DNA of 64,000 bases from Beroe forskalii (Eukaryota > Ctenophora > Nuda > Beroida > Beroidae). The stretch is from contig WFMF01000117.1 of NCBI GenBank assembly GCA_011033025.1, positions 248,001 to 312,000 of the forward strand. Reading direction: 5' to 3'. Under the pieces are notes generated by a model. The model had not been told where the DNA came from. It made no database searches and worked only from the letters and a program-made list of their open reading frames with translations. Both the position numbers and the translations under genes were made by a program. Shown piece by piece: positions 33,386-46,713 of this stretch (its first letter is position 1; each line of letters opens with the position of its first letter).

Positions 33386-34840
33386 CAACTCATAGACGCC
33401 GAGCAGCAACATCGTATATTACACAGAAATATAATTACGCAAGACATGGGATAGTAGTGTAGTTGCAGTAGTAGTATACGCGGCGTTTAACGCTGCCCTA
33501 ACACAGACGACACACACTGACAAGCTCAGTTAGCACAGACTGAATGGTGTGTATCATTTGGTTGCTTAAACACCCTTCGGGGTGCAGGAAATGCAGGATC
33601 ATATGCTGCAATAGTGCAATATTTCCGCCTATAGTATAGAGATAGTCCATCATTTCGATCCAAATTGTATGATATGAAACTCTGCGTTTCCTCGTCAAAT
33701 ATGCACTAATCATGATATGCACCTCAATATATTACATTTTGTAGTGTGTATGTTGTGTACCATTACACGATACACTTACAGTACACGAAGGGCTTCTTTG
33801 CTGAGCTTACAGGCTCGTGACCAAGAGAATATCAATCTAGGAAATGTGCATTTTATCCTCTTCCGTTCTCTTCCTTCCTCAGTATCCATTGGGGATGTCC
33901 GGTAATGAATATGTTGCCATATCATGTGTGTACGAGTGAGTGTATCATGGAAGTGACCAGTGTAACTGTGTCTGAGGCCTATGACACTTACATTCAGCAC
34001 ATACAAAGTGGACACAGTGGCTCTACTCTATTGCACGTACACTGTGCGCATGGTTGTATGCTTTGTAAAGTGGGCTAGGCAGCTCTCCGTTCTGACAGGT
34101 TGTTGGGGTGTGAGTGTACTTTATACATTTCATGGTGTGAGTGTACTGAATACAATTCATACCATAAAGTGTACCACCAGACACACGTTTGAGAAAGAGA
34201 AGCCGACTTAAAGCGCAGTGGATTATATACGAACTCAAGTGTAGGCTGTAGCTATCAGCTAGGGTGGGTGGTTTAACTCCCTACGGTTTAGTAATGAACG
34301 GTTATAACAAATTTCTCATGGTTAATATGACTCAGTTAGACGGTTAGTATGAGATCATGGCCTCACCTCGCCCTGATTCATAGCTTTGTATGTAGGATCT
34401 GCATGAAGCCAATACGTATCGAAAAGTCTCATCAATCCCAAACTTTCACTCGCGAACCCTCGTTAACTCGAACTTACACACTCTCTCACACATTCTCACT
34501 GACTCGCAAACTCTGTACTCACAGACTGACAAACTCGTACACACTGACACTCGGACTTACCCACACTCACACACACTGACTCGCAAACTCGCACACACTC
34601 GAGTCATGACTGTGCGAAAGGAGGTGTGAGGATATGTTATATGATATCAACTCAACATATTAACATATGGCATAAATAATAATAACCTTGTCTCCTTCCT
34701 CTTATTTTTCCGCGCGCAAGAAATAGGCCGTTCAACGTCATCAACGTGCTACGATGGGCTATGATGATTGCGTCATCACTGCGTTTTATTTTGCTGGCAT
34801 TCTAATTAGACAGCTTAAAGGTGAATATCTCCTGATGGGA
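33384..34840. other. unique DNA with CA-derived tracts
   Basis: No gene assigned. 34460-34610 is a degenerate ACTCGCAAACTC/ACACACT tract. Confidence 0.4.
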
Positions 34841-34880
34841 GTGTGTGTGTGTGTGTGTCGGTGTGTGTGTGTGTGTGTCG
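34841..34880. repeat. GT microsatellite
   Basis: GT dinucleotides interrupted by TCG. Confidence 0.9.
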
Positions 34881-37800
34881 GTCTGTGTGTGTATGTTTGT
34901 CGGTCTGTGTGCACTGACACAGGTAATTAGTATTTTAGTAATAATATGTACACTCAATATCTGTACACTGAATGTAATAAGAGTGACATATAACATTGGA
35001 TCTGTAATGTAATCATTCGTGTGTACAGTCTGTGTGATCTAACATCTGTGTCCGTGTGTGTGTGAAATGTATTTAGTATTAGCGCAGTCTCGCAGACTGC
35101 ATAGTATGCAGTGTGCCGGAAGCTACCGTTATAACAAAATAATACCTTCGGCTTTGAGAGCCGTGTACGTATCGCACGAGCTGTGCGAGGGCGTTCCAAG
35201 CTCTCAAAGTGGGAGATTTCCTTGGAGAGTGTTATGAATGAAGTGAGGAGTGACTTGGTCGTTTACTTGGTCGTTTACACACACGGCACACATTACGCTC
35301 ATTCACACATACACATCGTAATTAGAGATCATGCGCAATAGTACACACGCACATGCACACTGCACACCGCACACACATTTACTAGCATTGCTGACATGGG
35401 TTGATCAGATTACAGCACTTCTGTACTGTGGTTTGTAGATAAAATACCCTCTCTTCCACATACCCTTCAACAATCACATTTGTCATTTCTCTCATGCCTG
35501 TCAGTCATCGACAATACATACACATAGCACAAACACACAGACACACACACACTACACAGGTTGCAGAAAGACACTGCCACACACACGCACGGACACACGC
35601 ACTCGTATCTCTCCTGCTGCACATGCCTAGAATGCCCACACACACTCCTACACACGTATGTAATATGTTAGGTCACGTCTCTAAATACACGCAGTAATGT
35701 GCGATTGTGTGTGTGATACGCAAGTATAGGAGAGGGAGAGAAGGCTAAGTGGTGTTTGATAAAGGTGCAATCTGTGTATACTTCTGTGTGCGTCTGTGAA
35801 CACTGTATGTGTGTACTGTGTACGTGCAGCTGTGTGTACTGTGTAACATTGTACAACGAGTACGAGTACGCTGTATAAGGTGTGTCTGTATTGCAATGCC
35901 TAAAATACTACATATTGTTGTGAAGTGTAGTTCCAAACAATCTGTTTTCTGTATAATCGTGTGTTTATGTGTAAGAAGATATTCTTAGGAAGGAAAAAAA
36001 CGATAAATGGACCGAAGTTATCATCTCCAGCTATGAGTGTAGCATGGAATGTTACAATGTATGCTCTATTTCCTGCTTGAGATCATTTCAAGTGATGTTT
36101 TGTTATGCATGTCACGTGATAGTTACGTAGCTCGGTGATGCAGAGATGATGAACACTGCAGAAATGTTATCATTATGCAGTCAAGTTTGTAAAAATGATT
36201 CAAAGATCTTAAAGTAATGTTTCTCAGTAATGAGATACGTCATTGATGGCCGTTGATGTTCGATGCGAGATGTAACTTTGAAATGAATTGAATCTATGAT
36301 ATAGATTTTAAATCATGAGTCTGTGTACACTGTACTTACTACTTGAAATTCAGTGCATGTAACACTTTATTCAGATAGGTATGTAACACGATGCAATGCT
36401 GTTACTGATACCTTCAATAGGCGCACGAAAACAATTGATGGTTAAGATGACGTCATTGACAAAGCTCAAAAAGATATACTCCATAATACACCCTACTGCA
36501 CTATTAATAGTACCCTTAAAAGATACAACGCACGCCATTATCCCATTCTCGATATTTTGTACGAATTTTTTAATCAAATTGCTACTTTGCTTCAAGATAT
36601 TACAAGAGATTACAATTTCAAATGAAAGTGATATCTGAATCACAAGCCTTTATATTGAACATCGTGGAACATCGTGATTCCAAATCTAGTACATTGAAAC
36701 ACTTTTCCTCTGACTAATTTCTTTGCAAGATTTGCTTATATGAAAGTTATAATAAGCTCAAAGAAGTTTGCAGCTTTAAGCTTTTAGGGCTAGACAATTT
36801 TAAGCGACCTCTTCTTCGCAGATTTTCTGTTAATTTACAATGTTGATTCTTAGAAATCTTTATGTTGGACAGAGGTCTTGAATTAGTTCGAAAAGAAAAA
36901 TTCTGCCCAAAACATTAACCGGATATTTTTACTCAACGTGCCCTTAGCCCTTCTGTGCAGTATAAAGCTATCTAAATTACTTGTGGCATGTGATATCCCG
37001 AAATAACTTCACCACACGCCAAATATTAGCCAGACGCGGGCCAGACGTCAGCGGAGGGAATGGTTCACACTATATCTGAGTATTTTCTTCAGAAAACGAG
37101 ATTAGAGATATAATAACTTCTAGCAAATGTCTGGAAAGTTCAGACTGTATTTTAGCTTGGAGTTGTTGACAGGACCAATTTAATTCCTAAACCAGGTACT
37201 GTTCACTTTGTGTATCGTGATCTCTGTATTGTGGTGGGCATACTGTACAGCAACATTGTTTGATGTATGGGCACATAGAACACCTATGTTTGAAACAAAT
37301 ATATACATACACATGCATTATTAGACTTCTGTCGTAAGGAATTAGATGCAAATTTACACAAAAAACGCTGCAGTATTGCTCACAATCCTGCGCACAAAAA
37401 AGAAACACAAACTTACCTACACACACATACCCAGAAAAGTATGTGCCCAATCGCAAGTCCTACACCCGCACAATACCATACACCCACACAATACCATACG
37501 CCCATAACCCATTTCTCATCAGCTTCTTCTTTTCTCTCCTCACTATGTAGCTTGATACAACGCATACAAAGTGAGGAGCCGTTCAAAAAGAGCGAGTATT
37601 TGATACTTGGAAAATGCTCACGGATTCATGGAATCTAAAATAATGTAAAACTAACTCTCTAACTACATAGAATTAACGCAATTCTTATTCACGCACGTGC
37701 AAGTTAGTGCGTGCAATCTCCATTGCAACGTTTGCAAATCACGAATTTAATAACGTGCAAATGCAGCATTTTTTCCTGCCTTCAGATGTCAATTTGATGA

Positions 37801-39660
37801 AATTTAATAAAGCTTAAATTAAAATTTTAACGTATGCATTCGAAGCAGTATGTTCTCATTGATCTTCAATCAAAAATTCAGGGTTTATCGTTCGAATTGG
37901 CTGAGATATAAGCGTGCAGAGTCAGCTTTAAGAGGATATGTGAATTATAAACTAATTAAAAAGATAATTAGATTGATTAAAATGATAAAACAATTGTTTG
38001 ATGTAGAGTGAGTGTTTGATATTGTAAAGGAGATATAATACTCAAGATATGCTCCTCTCCTGAGCTTTATCCTTTGTTTCCTTTACATAATTATAATATC
38101 AGAAGTATGTGTGTTTAACACACTGTGAGCTCTCGAGCTCTTAATAACACGTGCGCGTTTGTGCGTCTGTGTGTGCCTGCGTGCCTGTATCTGTGCGTGT
38201 TTAAATAATTAGTATGTACATTCGGAATTCCGGGCATGGAACCCGATTGTGATAGTAAAATGTGAGTATCGCTTTATGGCAGCTCAAGTGTACGAGTTTG
38301 AGTTTGATTGCATATATTCGAATGTTTATTTGTGAGTGGTTTATTAAATGTGTGCAGATGTTTTAATAATATCGGACCACAACTTTCACCCCAAATATAA
38401 ATCCATCCAAACACCGTTACCCTCAATGGATAGTCTGACTAACATCTCTATATTATGAGAGCACAGATCAGATAATCAGAGAGAGATATATTAAATTCTC
38501 ACAGTCCTCCGTCTTCTGACGCACATCGAGTAATAATAACATCCAATGAACCTCTAAACATGGGATGCATTTCATGTTATATGTGTGCATTGCATTCTTG
38601 TCCGGGTTATGATAATATTTAGCCCCCACGCATGAATTATAAGCGACATTTGGTGACCTGTCAGTTATTGAACTAGAATTTATAATATACCACGAAGTGC
38701 ATTCCCCGAACTCTTCTAGTTCATATATGTCTGTGTGAGGTATTGCAAGACGTTGATAAGGTTTAGATTATAAAATTTAAAATAAAATCTCAGCTGTCAT
38801 ATTATAAAGATCATGCTCTCTAACACATAACCATTAGCCAATGGTTATTAACCATAATACTCAGAGATGTGTGATGCATTTTAGTGAGAGAAAATAACCG
38901 GGAGTAGAAAGTCTGCGAAAATAATGAGAGTTTCAGTGCGTCAGAGATCTGATAAAAGATTGTAGAAGAAGGTAAGAAGAAAATTTGGCATTAACCAACG
39001 TAACCAATAACCATCAATGTTACCACTGTACTGCAGAGTTTTATGGCAGTGAATTTTAATTGAAATATGTGAGAAATGTTGATTAGAACTCCGTACAGAA
39101 TTTGCTTGCATAACCTCAATAGACTTCCGTAGAAACGTTATCTATGATGAACCATTGGTATAGATGTGCAACATGATGTGGTTACTTGTCTTAGAGTTTA
39201 TGTGCACCATCCTTCATTTATTGTAGATTCATCACGTATTGGCAGTTCATTTCCTGTTTGGTGATGTAATAGAGATTTGCATGGATGTCGCTCTCGGGTC
39301 TTTATATAATGGAAACTATTAAAAACCCTTTACTTTGGTTGCTGCTACTTAATACTAAACTATTATGTTTCCATATGATGTTATAAATATTGCGATGGAA
39401 TTCATCAAAAATCAAATGGTTCATCACGAATCTCTGTACCCCTTCTATATATTTTTTGTGACTCATAAATAAAGACTTTTTCAGTCCTGCTGGTAGAACC
39501 AGAGCAGGATCAATCAATGGAACTGAACTACAGCAATTTGAATGTGTCTTACGAGCCCAAACTTGAATCCAGACTCCAGCAGTCCTTACTGTAATGCCAA
39601 CAAACCACCCCAGTACTTATATTACTCCCCAGAAAGCTTTATCTGTGTACGTGTGTCTCA
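34881..39660. other. unique AT-rich DNA, no gene recognised
   Basis: Scattered CA/GT patches (35515-35650, 38110-38200). No frame has a recognisable domain or a convincing splice/stop layout. Confidence 0.4.
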
Positions 39661-39670
39661 TTACACGCGA

Positions 39671-39716
39671 TTAAAGATGACGTCATCATCATGGTTTTAA
39701 ATGGTAAATTGATGGT
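39671..39716 (+). repeat. dispersed TGACGTCA-containing repeat, diverged copy
   Basis: GATGACGTCATCATCATGG, then TTTTAAATGGTAAATTGATGG, aligns loosely to the pair at 53609-53663 and 58109-58163. Confidence 0.45.
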
Positions 39717-41704
39717 GCGAAGGACCTACTTCTCAGCTGCATTCCTTTATCTTCCTATGTCTGGTTGTAGAAAAGAGTTTAATACGAGAACCAACTCAAA
39801 GACATCAACACCACCCATGTTAATGTGTCTCACGTGACGTGCTCGATGATTGGGCAACCATTTGGTGCTACACGATTTGAACCAAAAGAGGCAGTGTCGT
39901 GTCATCATTTGACCACTTTATCGTATAATAATGATGTCACTCAGAGCAGTCAGTTATTTGGGGCTGGCTGTGAGTGGTGACAAGACACAGGGCAGGGAGA
40001 GAACCCTCCCACCCGGCACTAGTGCTTTTTAAATCAAGATACGATATCAGTTGTAAATATTTAACATCCAAGTTAGTTTCTGGGCAACTTTTTAGTCTTC
40101 ATGGAAAGATCTTTCTTGACCTAAGACAACTTCAATTATTCGGATAATTTCTCAAGACTCCAGTGCTAGAAAGCGATATGTTGCTGTCCCGCAACATTCA
40201 TCCGCATTATTTGTCACAATACAGGTTCACAATGTACAGATTACAGTTGGTACACAAAGTTGGTAAAATTAGCTGCAGCGTTTGGCGTCATTATCATGTT
40301 TGGAAGTGGTCAAATGGTGAATCGATCAGCACACCTTTCGTTCTGGTGAACTACCTTGTAATTACTCCTGTACCTTTTAATAGCCCTACAAATATAATGG
40401 TCTCCCCTCTGGTGGGTATTTTGTAGTGGTCTCATGAGGTCACATGGTCAGATACCCGACATCACGTGATCTGAAATGTGATGTCACCCACCTGTGTGCC
40501 AAGTGGATTAGGCAAACAGTGCCATTATATCAGCCAGAGCTCTGTGTTTTGGGTTACGTGCGGTGCGTGTCTATTATTCCCTAGTCCTTACAAAAGAGTG
40601 ATGTAGGGATTTAATGCAATGAAAGATACATGATAGTGAAGTGTCTATCAAAATTCAAGCAGTGTGGTAAACTTTAAAAGACCTCGTCTAATCAAATATT
40701 TTATGTACCAATAATAGAGCTGACGTTTGGGGCAAATCTCTCGTAGACAATAGTTATTGGAAATTGCTTGTTAGGTATATGACTGGCCTGGGGAGTTTGA
40801 AGATTTGTGTAACAACATTTCCTACAATCTACAAATTTAAAAATCGCCTATCGTGTTTTGCGTCTAATTCGCGATTTCTCTTGCAACTTATGTGAACGGT
40901 TAAATTTGAACAAAAAATCTCCTAAAAATTAACATATATTGAAGAGGTAACGACTTGCCGACAAGTCGATAAATATCAAATTTTATCAGCTTCCAGACAA
41001 AAATGTTCCATTTGTACAGCTTTTCTAATCTACTCATTTACTGCTTTACTGATACGCCAGACACCCTTCAATTATTTAGCATAAATAAAGTGAGATCATG
41101 CATAAGAATACAGTGGTATCAGCAATATGTGCCCGCTTTATGAAACCGGAGTGGAGAGAATCGTAAAATAAAGAGAAATTCCTCCCGGGTTTCTCAGCGA
41201 ACCGTAATAAATGAAGCGTAACCTTTTTGTTGGCTAATGCATGACAAATGTAGACAAAAAGTGATGGACATACTTCCTGAGGTATGGTTTCTGCTATCGA
41301 GCCCTTTCCGTCAGGTTCAGAAGCTCCTTATGCATGATGGTTTTGTGATTCTCATTTTGCCTGCCTTCCCATCAAAACGAGCCCCAATTACCGTGATGGA
41401 CTCTGGAGGTATGGGGACAAACGTAAAACACGCCCCACACACTAGGTACGCACACTTTCACACGCACACTTACACACAAACGCACACACTTACACACAAA
41501 CACGTACACTTACACACGCACACTTACACTTACACACACACACACACACATATGGACACACACTCGGTACTTCGTATCTACATAATAATAGCTCACTATC
41601 TATTATACATCTGTTCTTTATATACATGAGATCTAGCTGGCTATAGATATTAGCGAGGGCGACCGTATATATTCAACATTTATATTGTCCCTCCTGATAT
41701 CACG

Positions 41705-41735
<31 letters not shown>

Positions 41736-42304
41736 ACACACAGAATTTTATATAGCGCACAACACACACACATGTCCATATTCGGCTTGCGCTTCCAGGT
41801 ATTCTTTAAATAGTTAAAATACTGCATGTAATAAGACGGAACACTTACACTCAACCCACACACACACGCACACACACACACACACAGCACTTACAGCGGT
41901 AATATGGTAGAGCTTGATGCGGCATGAAATACACATAGACGTTCTATGGCATCCTCTGTGGACCATTCTAAGGTATGATAATTCCCTCATATCTATCCGT
42001 CTGTTGTGCGCCTGCGACACACAATCAGACATTATATATAGAGCTAGATGTGTGCTGTAAATGATGTGCGTGTGTGTGTATGTGTGTATGATATCGTGCT
42101 TTACCAATGGCAGCAGCAAGTCTCGGTACTGCGGGACACTCAGACGCTGCGCGCACAATACCTCCTCCTGGCTAAATAGATATCTACACACGGTGTGGTA
42201 GCTAATTGGTAGAGCTAAGTGAGTGTACGATATGATCTCTCTTCTTCCGCGCACACACACACACACACACACAGGGCACAGGGAGAGTGTAAGATATGAT
42301 CTAC
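39717..42304. other. unique DNA with CA microsatellites
   Basis: CA runs at 41705-41741, 41857-41885 and 42251-42273, plus a degenerate ACACTTAC tract at 41455-41560. No gene is seen. Confidence 0.45.
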
Positions 42305-43841
42305 TATACTCCGCGTATTAGAAATTGGCGGACTCCTCGGAGACTCTTCGAGCTGCCTCGCACGTGACCAGCGCGTGACGTTACATTGGCCAATCAGAGG
42401 GCAGTATCAGACGCTGGACGCGCGCGCAACTCAGCGCGTTCTCAGAGACAGATAATCCTCGAACGCAGGACGATCGTATCCGTTGCGAGGTACTCACGAA
42501 TTGAAGACAGGATAAAAAGGACCCCAAGTATAGTGCTTTCACCTTGATCGAAGATTAAGCTTCGAAAAATATCAGATTCATGAGCCATGCATTGCTTGTT
42601 TTAACGCTCGACTGTTCCGTCAAGCAGTACAAATATCCAACGAGACGGAGCTGATCTTCAAGGTATCAGATGTCGTCTCACAGTACCACTACTGTCCTAT
42701 GTCTGAGAAGCAGTTCAATGATTTCCTACTTGATGCCCAATTTGCATTTATTCATATACCGTATAGTAATATTTCCTTGTGTTTAAAGAATAATGACGGA
42801 TCTGGATATTGTTGCAGTTTTATGCAGTAAAAATTTGGAGCTGATGTACCTTGTCTACCTTCAAATAGTTTGATCACCGTCTGACATCCAACGAGCAAAT
42901 TTAAAAGCTTGTTTATTATTACTTTATTCTCATTAAACTGAGTAATCACATTGTACGTGGCACAAATAACAACAGAGAGACAAGGTATAGATCGGGCGAT
43001 TGGCTGGCAGAGCCTATTTCGTTATCAGAAATACTATCATTGAATGTGTTGAATCCCGACAATTTGTCTTGATTCTGCTTTACTTACATCGTAATTCGAA
43101 AAGCATGTTGAATGCTTTCCCGCAACAATTTCAAGTTTAAACCATTTCAGGTAACCCGACTATCGTCAGGTGAAACAAATATAGCGATCGGCTGATCGTG
43201 AACAAAAGTTCTCAACCAAGCTGCATCGCTGAGTGAAAACATAAAGTTTGAATTTATTTCAGAGCTCTGATTTTCTCCAGCCTTATAGCCCCGATAAAGA
43301 TATTTCCTTGTGTTTCGATCCAATTAAAATTTCCTGTAAATGGCACAAACGCATGGTTTTGGTCGCTAAAACAGTAGCATTTTGGCTTGTTAACATCCCC
43401 CAAGCAATTCAAAAGATTTTGGCAACTCACAATGCGTTGATATGAGCCTGTTGCACACTTGAAACAACATAATTATGATTTCAGGCGACTCGCATGCTAC
43501 ACTCTTGGGTGAAGATAAAGCTCTTGGAGGAATGCCGGTTACAGTTCATCATATCATCTCCGTGGTCCATTTTCTAGCTGATCTGATGAGGTAAGTAAGT
43601 TTTAAAATACTCATCTGACCGAGCAAACGCGAAGCATTGCCTTTATTTATAAACTGTGAGCTTCATTTTGCACATTTCTAACGACTATTGATTGATAGCG
43701 GTATCCTTAGTAGGACTTGAAATTCTAGCTTCCCATCCTCTAAATTTGTAATTATATTGAGCTTGCATTATGATTCTTTTGGCTTCATAATTGTAAAATG
43801 TAGAAGATCTTGTTGTCCGATGAGGTCGAGATCGAAAAAAA

Positions 43842-43923
43842 TGGATTCCATCGAGTCTCGAACTTACAGCCTTCTGCTTTGGAGTCCACTATGGTGACCA
43901 CTACACCATCGTAGCTATGGGCT
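43842..43923 (-). repeat. tRNA-derived module, left arm of Pal-2
   Basis: A-box-like TGGTGTAGTGGTCACC and B-box-like AGTTCGAGACTC on the minus strand. The interior (CATAGTGGACTCCAAAGCAG) differs from Pal-1's modules but matches the other arm of Pal-2. Confidence 0.6.
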
Positions 43924-44478
43924 CAATGTATTTCGATGCACCATATTCACAATTTCGTAATTCGAACAAAAAATTTTCGAAATTGCAAGATTTTTTCTGT
44001 CCTAGGCCAATTCAACTTGCAAACTCAATACCTACTCAATTTTAGAGTGAAATAACTCTGGTGTACGCTATTTCCCCGGATGGGAAGCTAGAATTTCAAT
44101 CCCTGTTGTATTGTACTCTACTATACTTATTTCATAGAGATATATACCACTAGCAGTAGACGTTAGAAATGTAAATAAAGCTTCTCAACCAGAAGATTAC
44201 TTTGTAACTTACTTACCTCATCAGATGAACAAGAGAACCAGCCACCGATAGGATATCATCTCGACTATGTATTGGTAGCGGTATCCTTATGACAGTACGA
44301 CTTAATATTTTAGCTTCCCATCCGGAGAAATGGCGTACACCAGAGTAATTTCACTCTAAAGTTGAGTAGTTATTGAGTTTGCAAGTTGAATTGGCCTAGG
44401 AAAGAAAAAATCTTGCAATTTCGAAAATTTTTGTTCGAATTATGAAATTGTGAATATGGTGCATCGAAATACATTGGA

Positions 44479-44552
44479 GCCCATAGCTACGATGGTGTAG
44501 TGGTCACCATAGTGGACTCTAAAGCAGAAGGCCGTAAGTTCGAGACTCCGTG
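44479..44552 (+). repeat. tRNA-derived module, right arm of Pal-2
   Basis: Mirror of 43842-43923, with CATAGTGGACTCTAAAGCAG and the B-box-like AGTTCGAGACTC. Confidence 0.6.
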
Positions 44553-45381
44553 AACTTTTTTCGATCTCGACCTCATCGGACAACAAGATCTTCTACATTT
44601 TACAATTATGAAGCCAAAAGAATCATAATGCAAGCTCAATATAATTACAAATTTAGAGGGATGGGTTAGAATTTCAAGTCCTTACTAAGGATACCAGCTA
44701 TCAATCAATAGTCGTTAGAAATGTGTGAAAATGAAGCTCACAGTTTATGAATAAAGGCAATGCTTCGTGTTTGCTCGGTCAGATGAGTATTTAAAACTTA
44801 TCTTACCTCATCAGACTAGCTAGAAAATGGACCACGGAGATGATATGATGAACTGTAACCGGCATTCTCCAAGAGCTTTATCTTCACCCAAGAGTGTAGC
44901 ATGCGAGTCGCCTGAAATCATAATTATGTTGTTTCAAGTGTGCAACAGGCTCATATCAACGCATTGTGAGTTGCCAAAATCTTTTGAATTGCTCGGGGGA
45001 TGTTAACAAGCCAAAATGCTACTGTTTTAGCGACCAAAACCATGCGTTTGTGCCATTTACAGGAAATTTTAATTGGATCGAAACACAAGGAAATATCTTT
45101 ATCGGGGCTATAAGGCTGGAGAAAATCAGAGCTCTGAAATAAATTCAAACTTTATATTTTCACTCAGCGATGCAGCTTGATCGAGAACTTTTGTTCACGA
45201 TCAGCCGATCGCTATATTTGTTTTACCTGACGATAGTCGGGTTACCTGAAATGGTTTAAACTTGAAATTGTTGCGGGAAAGCATTCAACATGCTTTTCGA
45301 ATTACGATGTAAGTAAAGCAGAATCAAGACAAATTGTCGGGATTCAACACATTCAATGATAGTATTTCTGATAAGGAGATA

Positions 45382-45997
45382 CCTTAGTACATGAAATTAA
45401 GTAAGCAGAAAATTAAGCACTCCAGCCGCCAAAAATGCTTAATTTGATGTAACGTAGTAATGTGCTTTCTTAATTAAATGGTCCGACATTAAATGCGTTC
45501 TTAATTTATTTCAGAACCAAATCAAAACGTGCACCGCGCATATTTAATCATGTCATTAGATAAACAGGTAATCAGACAAAGTAGACACACACGCACGAGC
45601 AATCTCCAAGTTTCTTCTGGTTTCTTTAAAACAGAAGAAGGAAGGAAGATAATAATCAATGGGTGGAAGGGAGCTGGTATTCTCAGAGCGATTCAGGAGT
45701 GTAGGGAATCCATCAGTAGACCAGCTACTAGATCCGTTCTCAAACGTTCAAATTTGTGATTAAGAATTTAAGAAGCCCAATAAATCATTATATTTACTTT
45801 TGTTATTCTACTTAAATGAAAATGGACTCATTCTTACTGCCTAAATTAAACTCGAATCAATTAGGTGCAGGGAATTAAGAAAGCATTAAATTAAGTAGCA
45901 TAAAATTAAGCACTGGGGTCACAAAAAATGCTTAATTTGGTGCTGCGTAATATTGTGCCTTCTTAATTTTCGGAGATCTTAATTTCCTGTACTAAGG
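45382..45997. mobile_element. nested Tc1/mariner-type transposon, 616 bp
   Basis: Ends CCTTAGTACATGAAATTAAG and (complement) CCTTAGTACAGGAAATTAAG, flanked by TA (45380-45381, 45998-45999). Comparison with the uninterrupted arm of Pal-1 at about 5735 gives the empty site. Subterminal GAAAATTAAG and AATGCTTAATTT motifs repeat at both ends, as transposase-binding sites often do. It holds one short frame (45529-45759). Confidence 0.85.
45529..45759 (+). pseudogene. short frame in the nested transposon, possible transposase remnant
   Basis: About 76 residues beginning at a GTG, preceded by an acceptor-like TTAATTTATTTCAG (ending about 45514). Contains GFFKTEEGRKIIINGWKGAG, which recalls the tail of pogo/Tigger-type transposases, but this is a weak by-eye resemblance. 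No DDE triad is present. It could equally be a cargo fragment or chance. Confidence 0.3.
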
Positions 45998-46713
45998 TAG
46001 GCTCTGCCAGCCAATCGCCCGATCTTTACCTTGTCTCTCTGTTGTTATTTGTGCCACGTACAATGTGATTACTCAGTTTAATGAGAATAAAGTAATAATA
46101 AACAAGCTTTTAAATTTGCTCGTTGGATGTCAGACGGTGATCAAACTATTTGAAGGTAGACAAGGTACATCAGCTCCAAATTTTTACTGCATAAAACTGC
46201 AACAATATCCAGATCCGTCATTATTCTTTAAACACAAGGAAATATTACTATACGGTATATGAATAAATGCAAATTGGGCATCAAGTAGGAAATCATTAAA
46301 CTGCTTCTCAGACATAGGACAGAAGTGGTACTGTGAGACGGCATCTGATACTTTGAAGATCAGCTCCGCCTCGTTGGATATTTGTACTGCTTGACGGAAC
46401 AGTCGAGCGTTAAAACAAGCAATGCATGGCTCATGAATCTGATATTTTTCGAAGCTTAATCTTCGATCAAGGTGAAAGCACTATACTTGGGGTCCTTTTT
46501 ATCCTGTCTTCAATTCGTGAGTACCTCGCAACGGATACGATCGTCCTGCGTTCGAGGATTATCTGTCTCTGAGAACGCGCTGAGTTGCGCGCGCGTCCAG
46601 CGTCTGATACTGCCTTCTGATTGGCCAATGTCATGATGTCATGTGACGAAGTGTACTTTTGAGCCGGCGCGGATGTCCTATTCGATCCGCCAATTACTAA
46701 TACGCCGAGTATA

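Larger units (their letters stand above)
42307..46711. mobile_element. palindromic TA-inserting transposon, copy 2 (Pal-2)
   Basis: Same element as 2694-6445, starting TACTCCGCGTATTAG after TA (42305-42306) and ending with its complement before TA (46712-46713). Subterminal types are swapped relative to Pal-1 (GGCGGACTCCTCGG on the left, GGCGGATCGAATAGG type on the right) and the spacer is reversed too, so the whole element is inserted in the opposite orientation. A 616-bp transposon interrupts the right arm. The arms again hold MITEs with tRNA-like modules. Confidence 0.88.

Noticed and set aside
32851-33462. His/Thr-rich 203-residue frame
   Set aside because: Translation of CA repeats.
33498-33722. 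74-residue minus-strand frame
   Set aside because: No domain, no clear splice or start context; likely chance.
39302-39517. 71-residue minus-strand frame after an acceptor-like sequence
   Set aside because: Plausible composition but no polyadenylation signal, partner exon or recognisable motif.
4470-44300. Spacer inversion by recombination between palindrome arms
   Set aside because: The spacer is reversed between copies, but so are the asymmetric ends; the whole element is simply in the opposite orientation.
4224-44552. Functional tRNA genes at the tRNA-like modules
   Set aside because: A- and B-boxes are present but the anticodon arm and acceptor stem do not form a standard cloverleaf.
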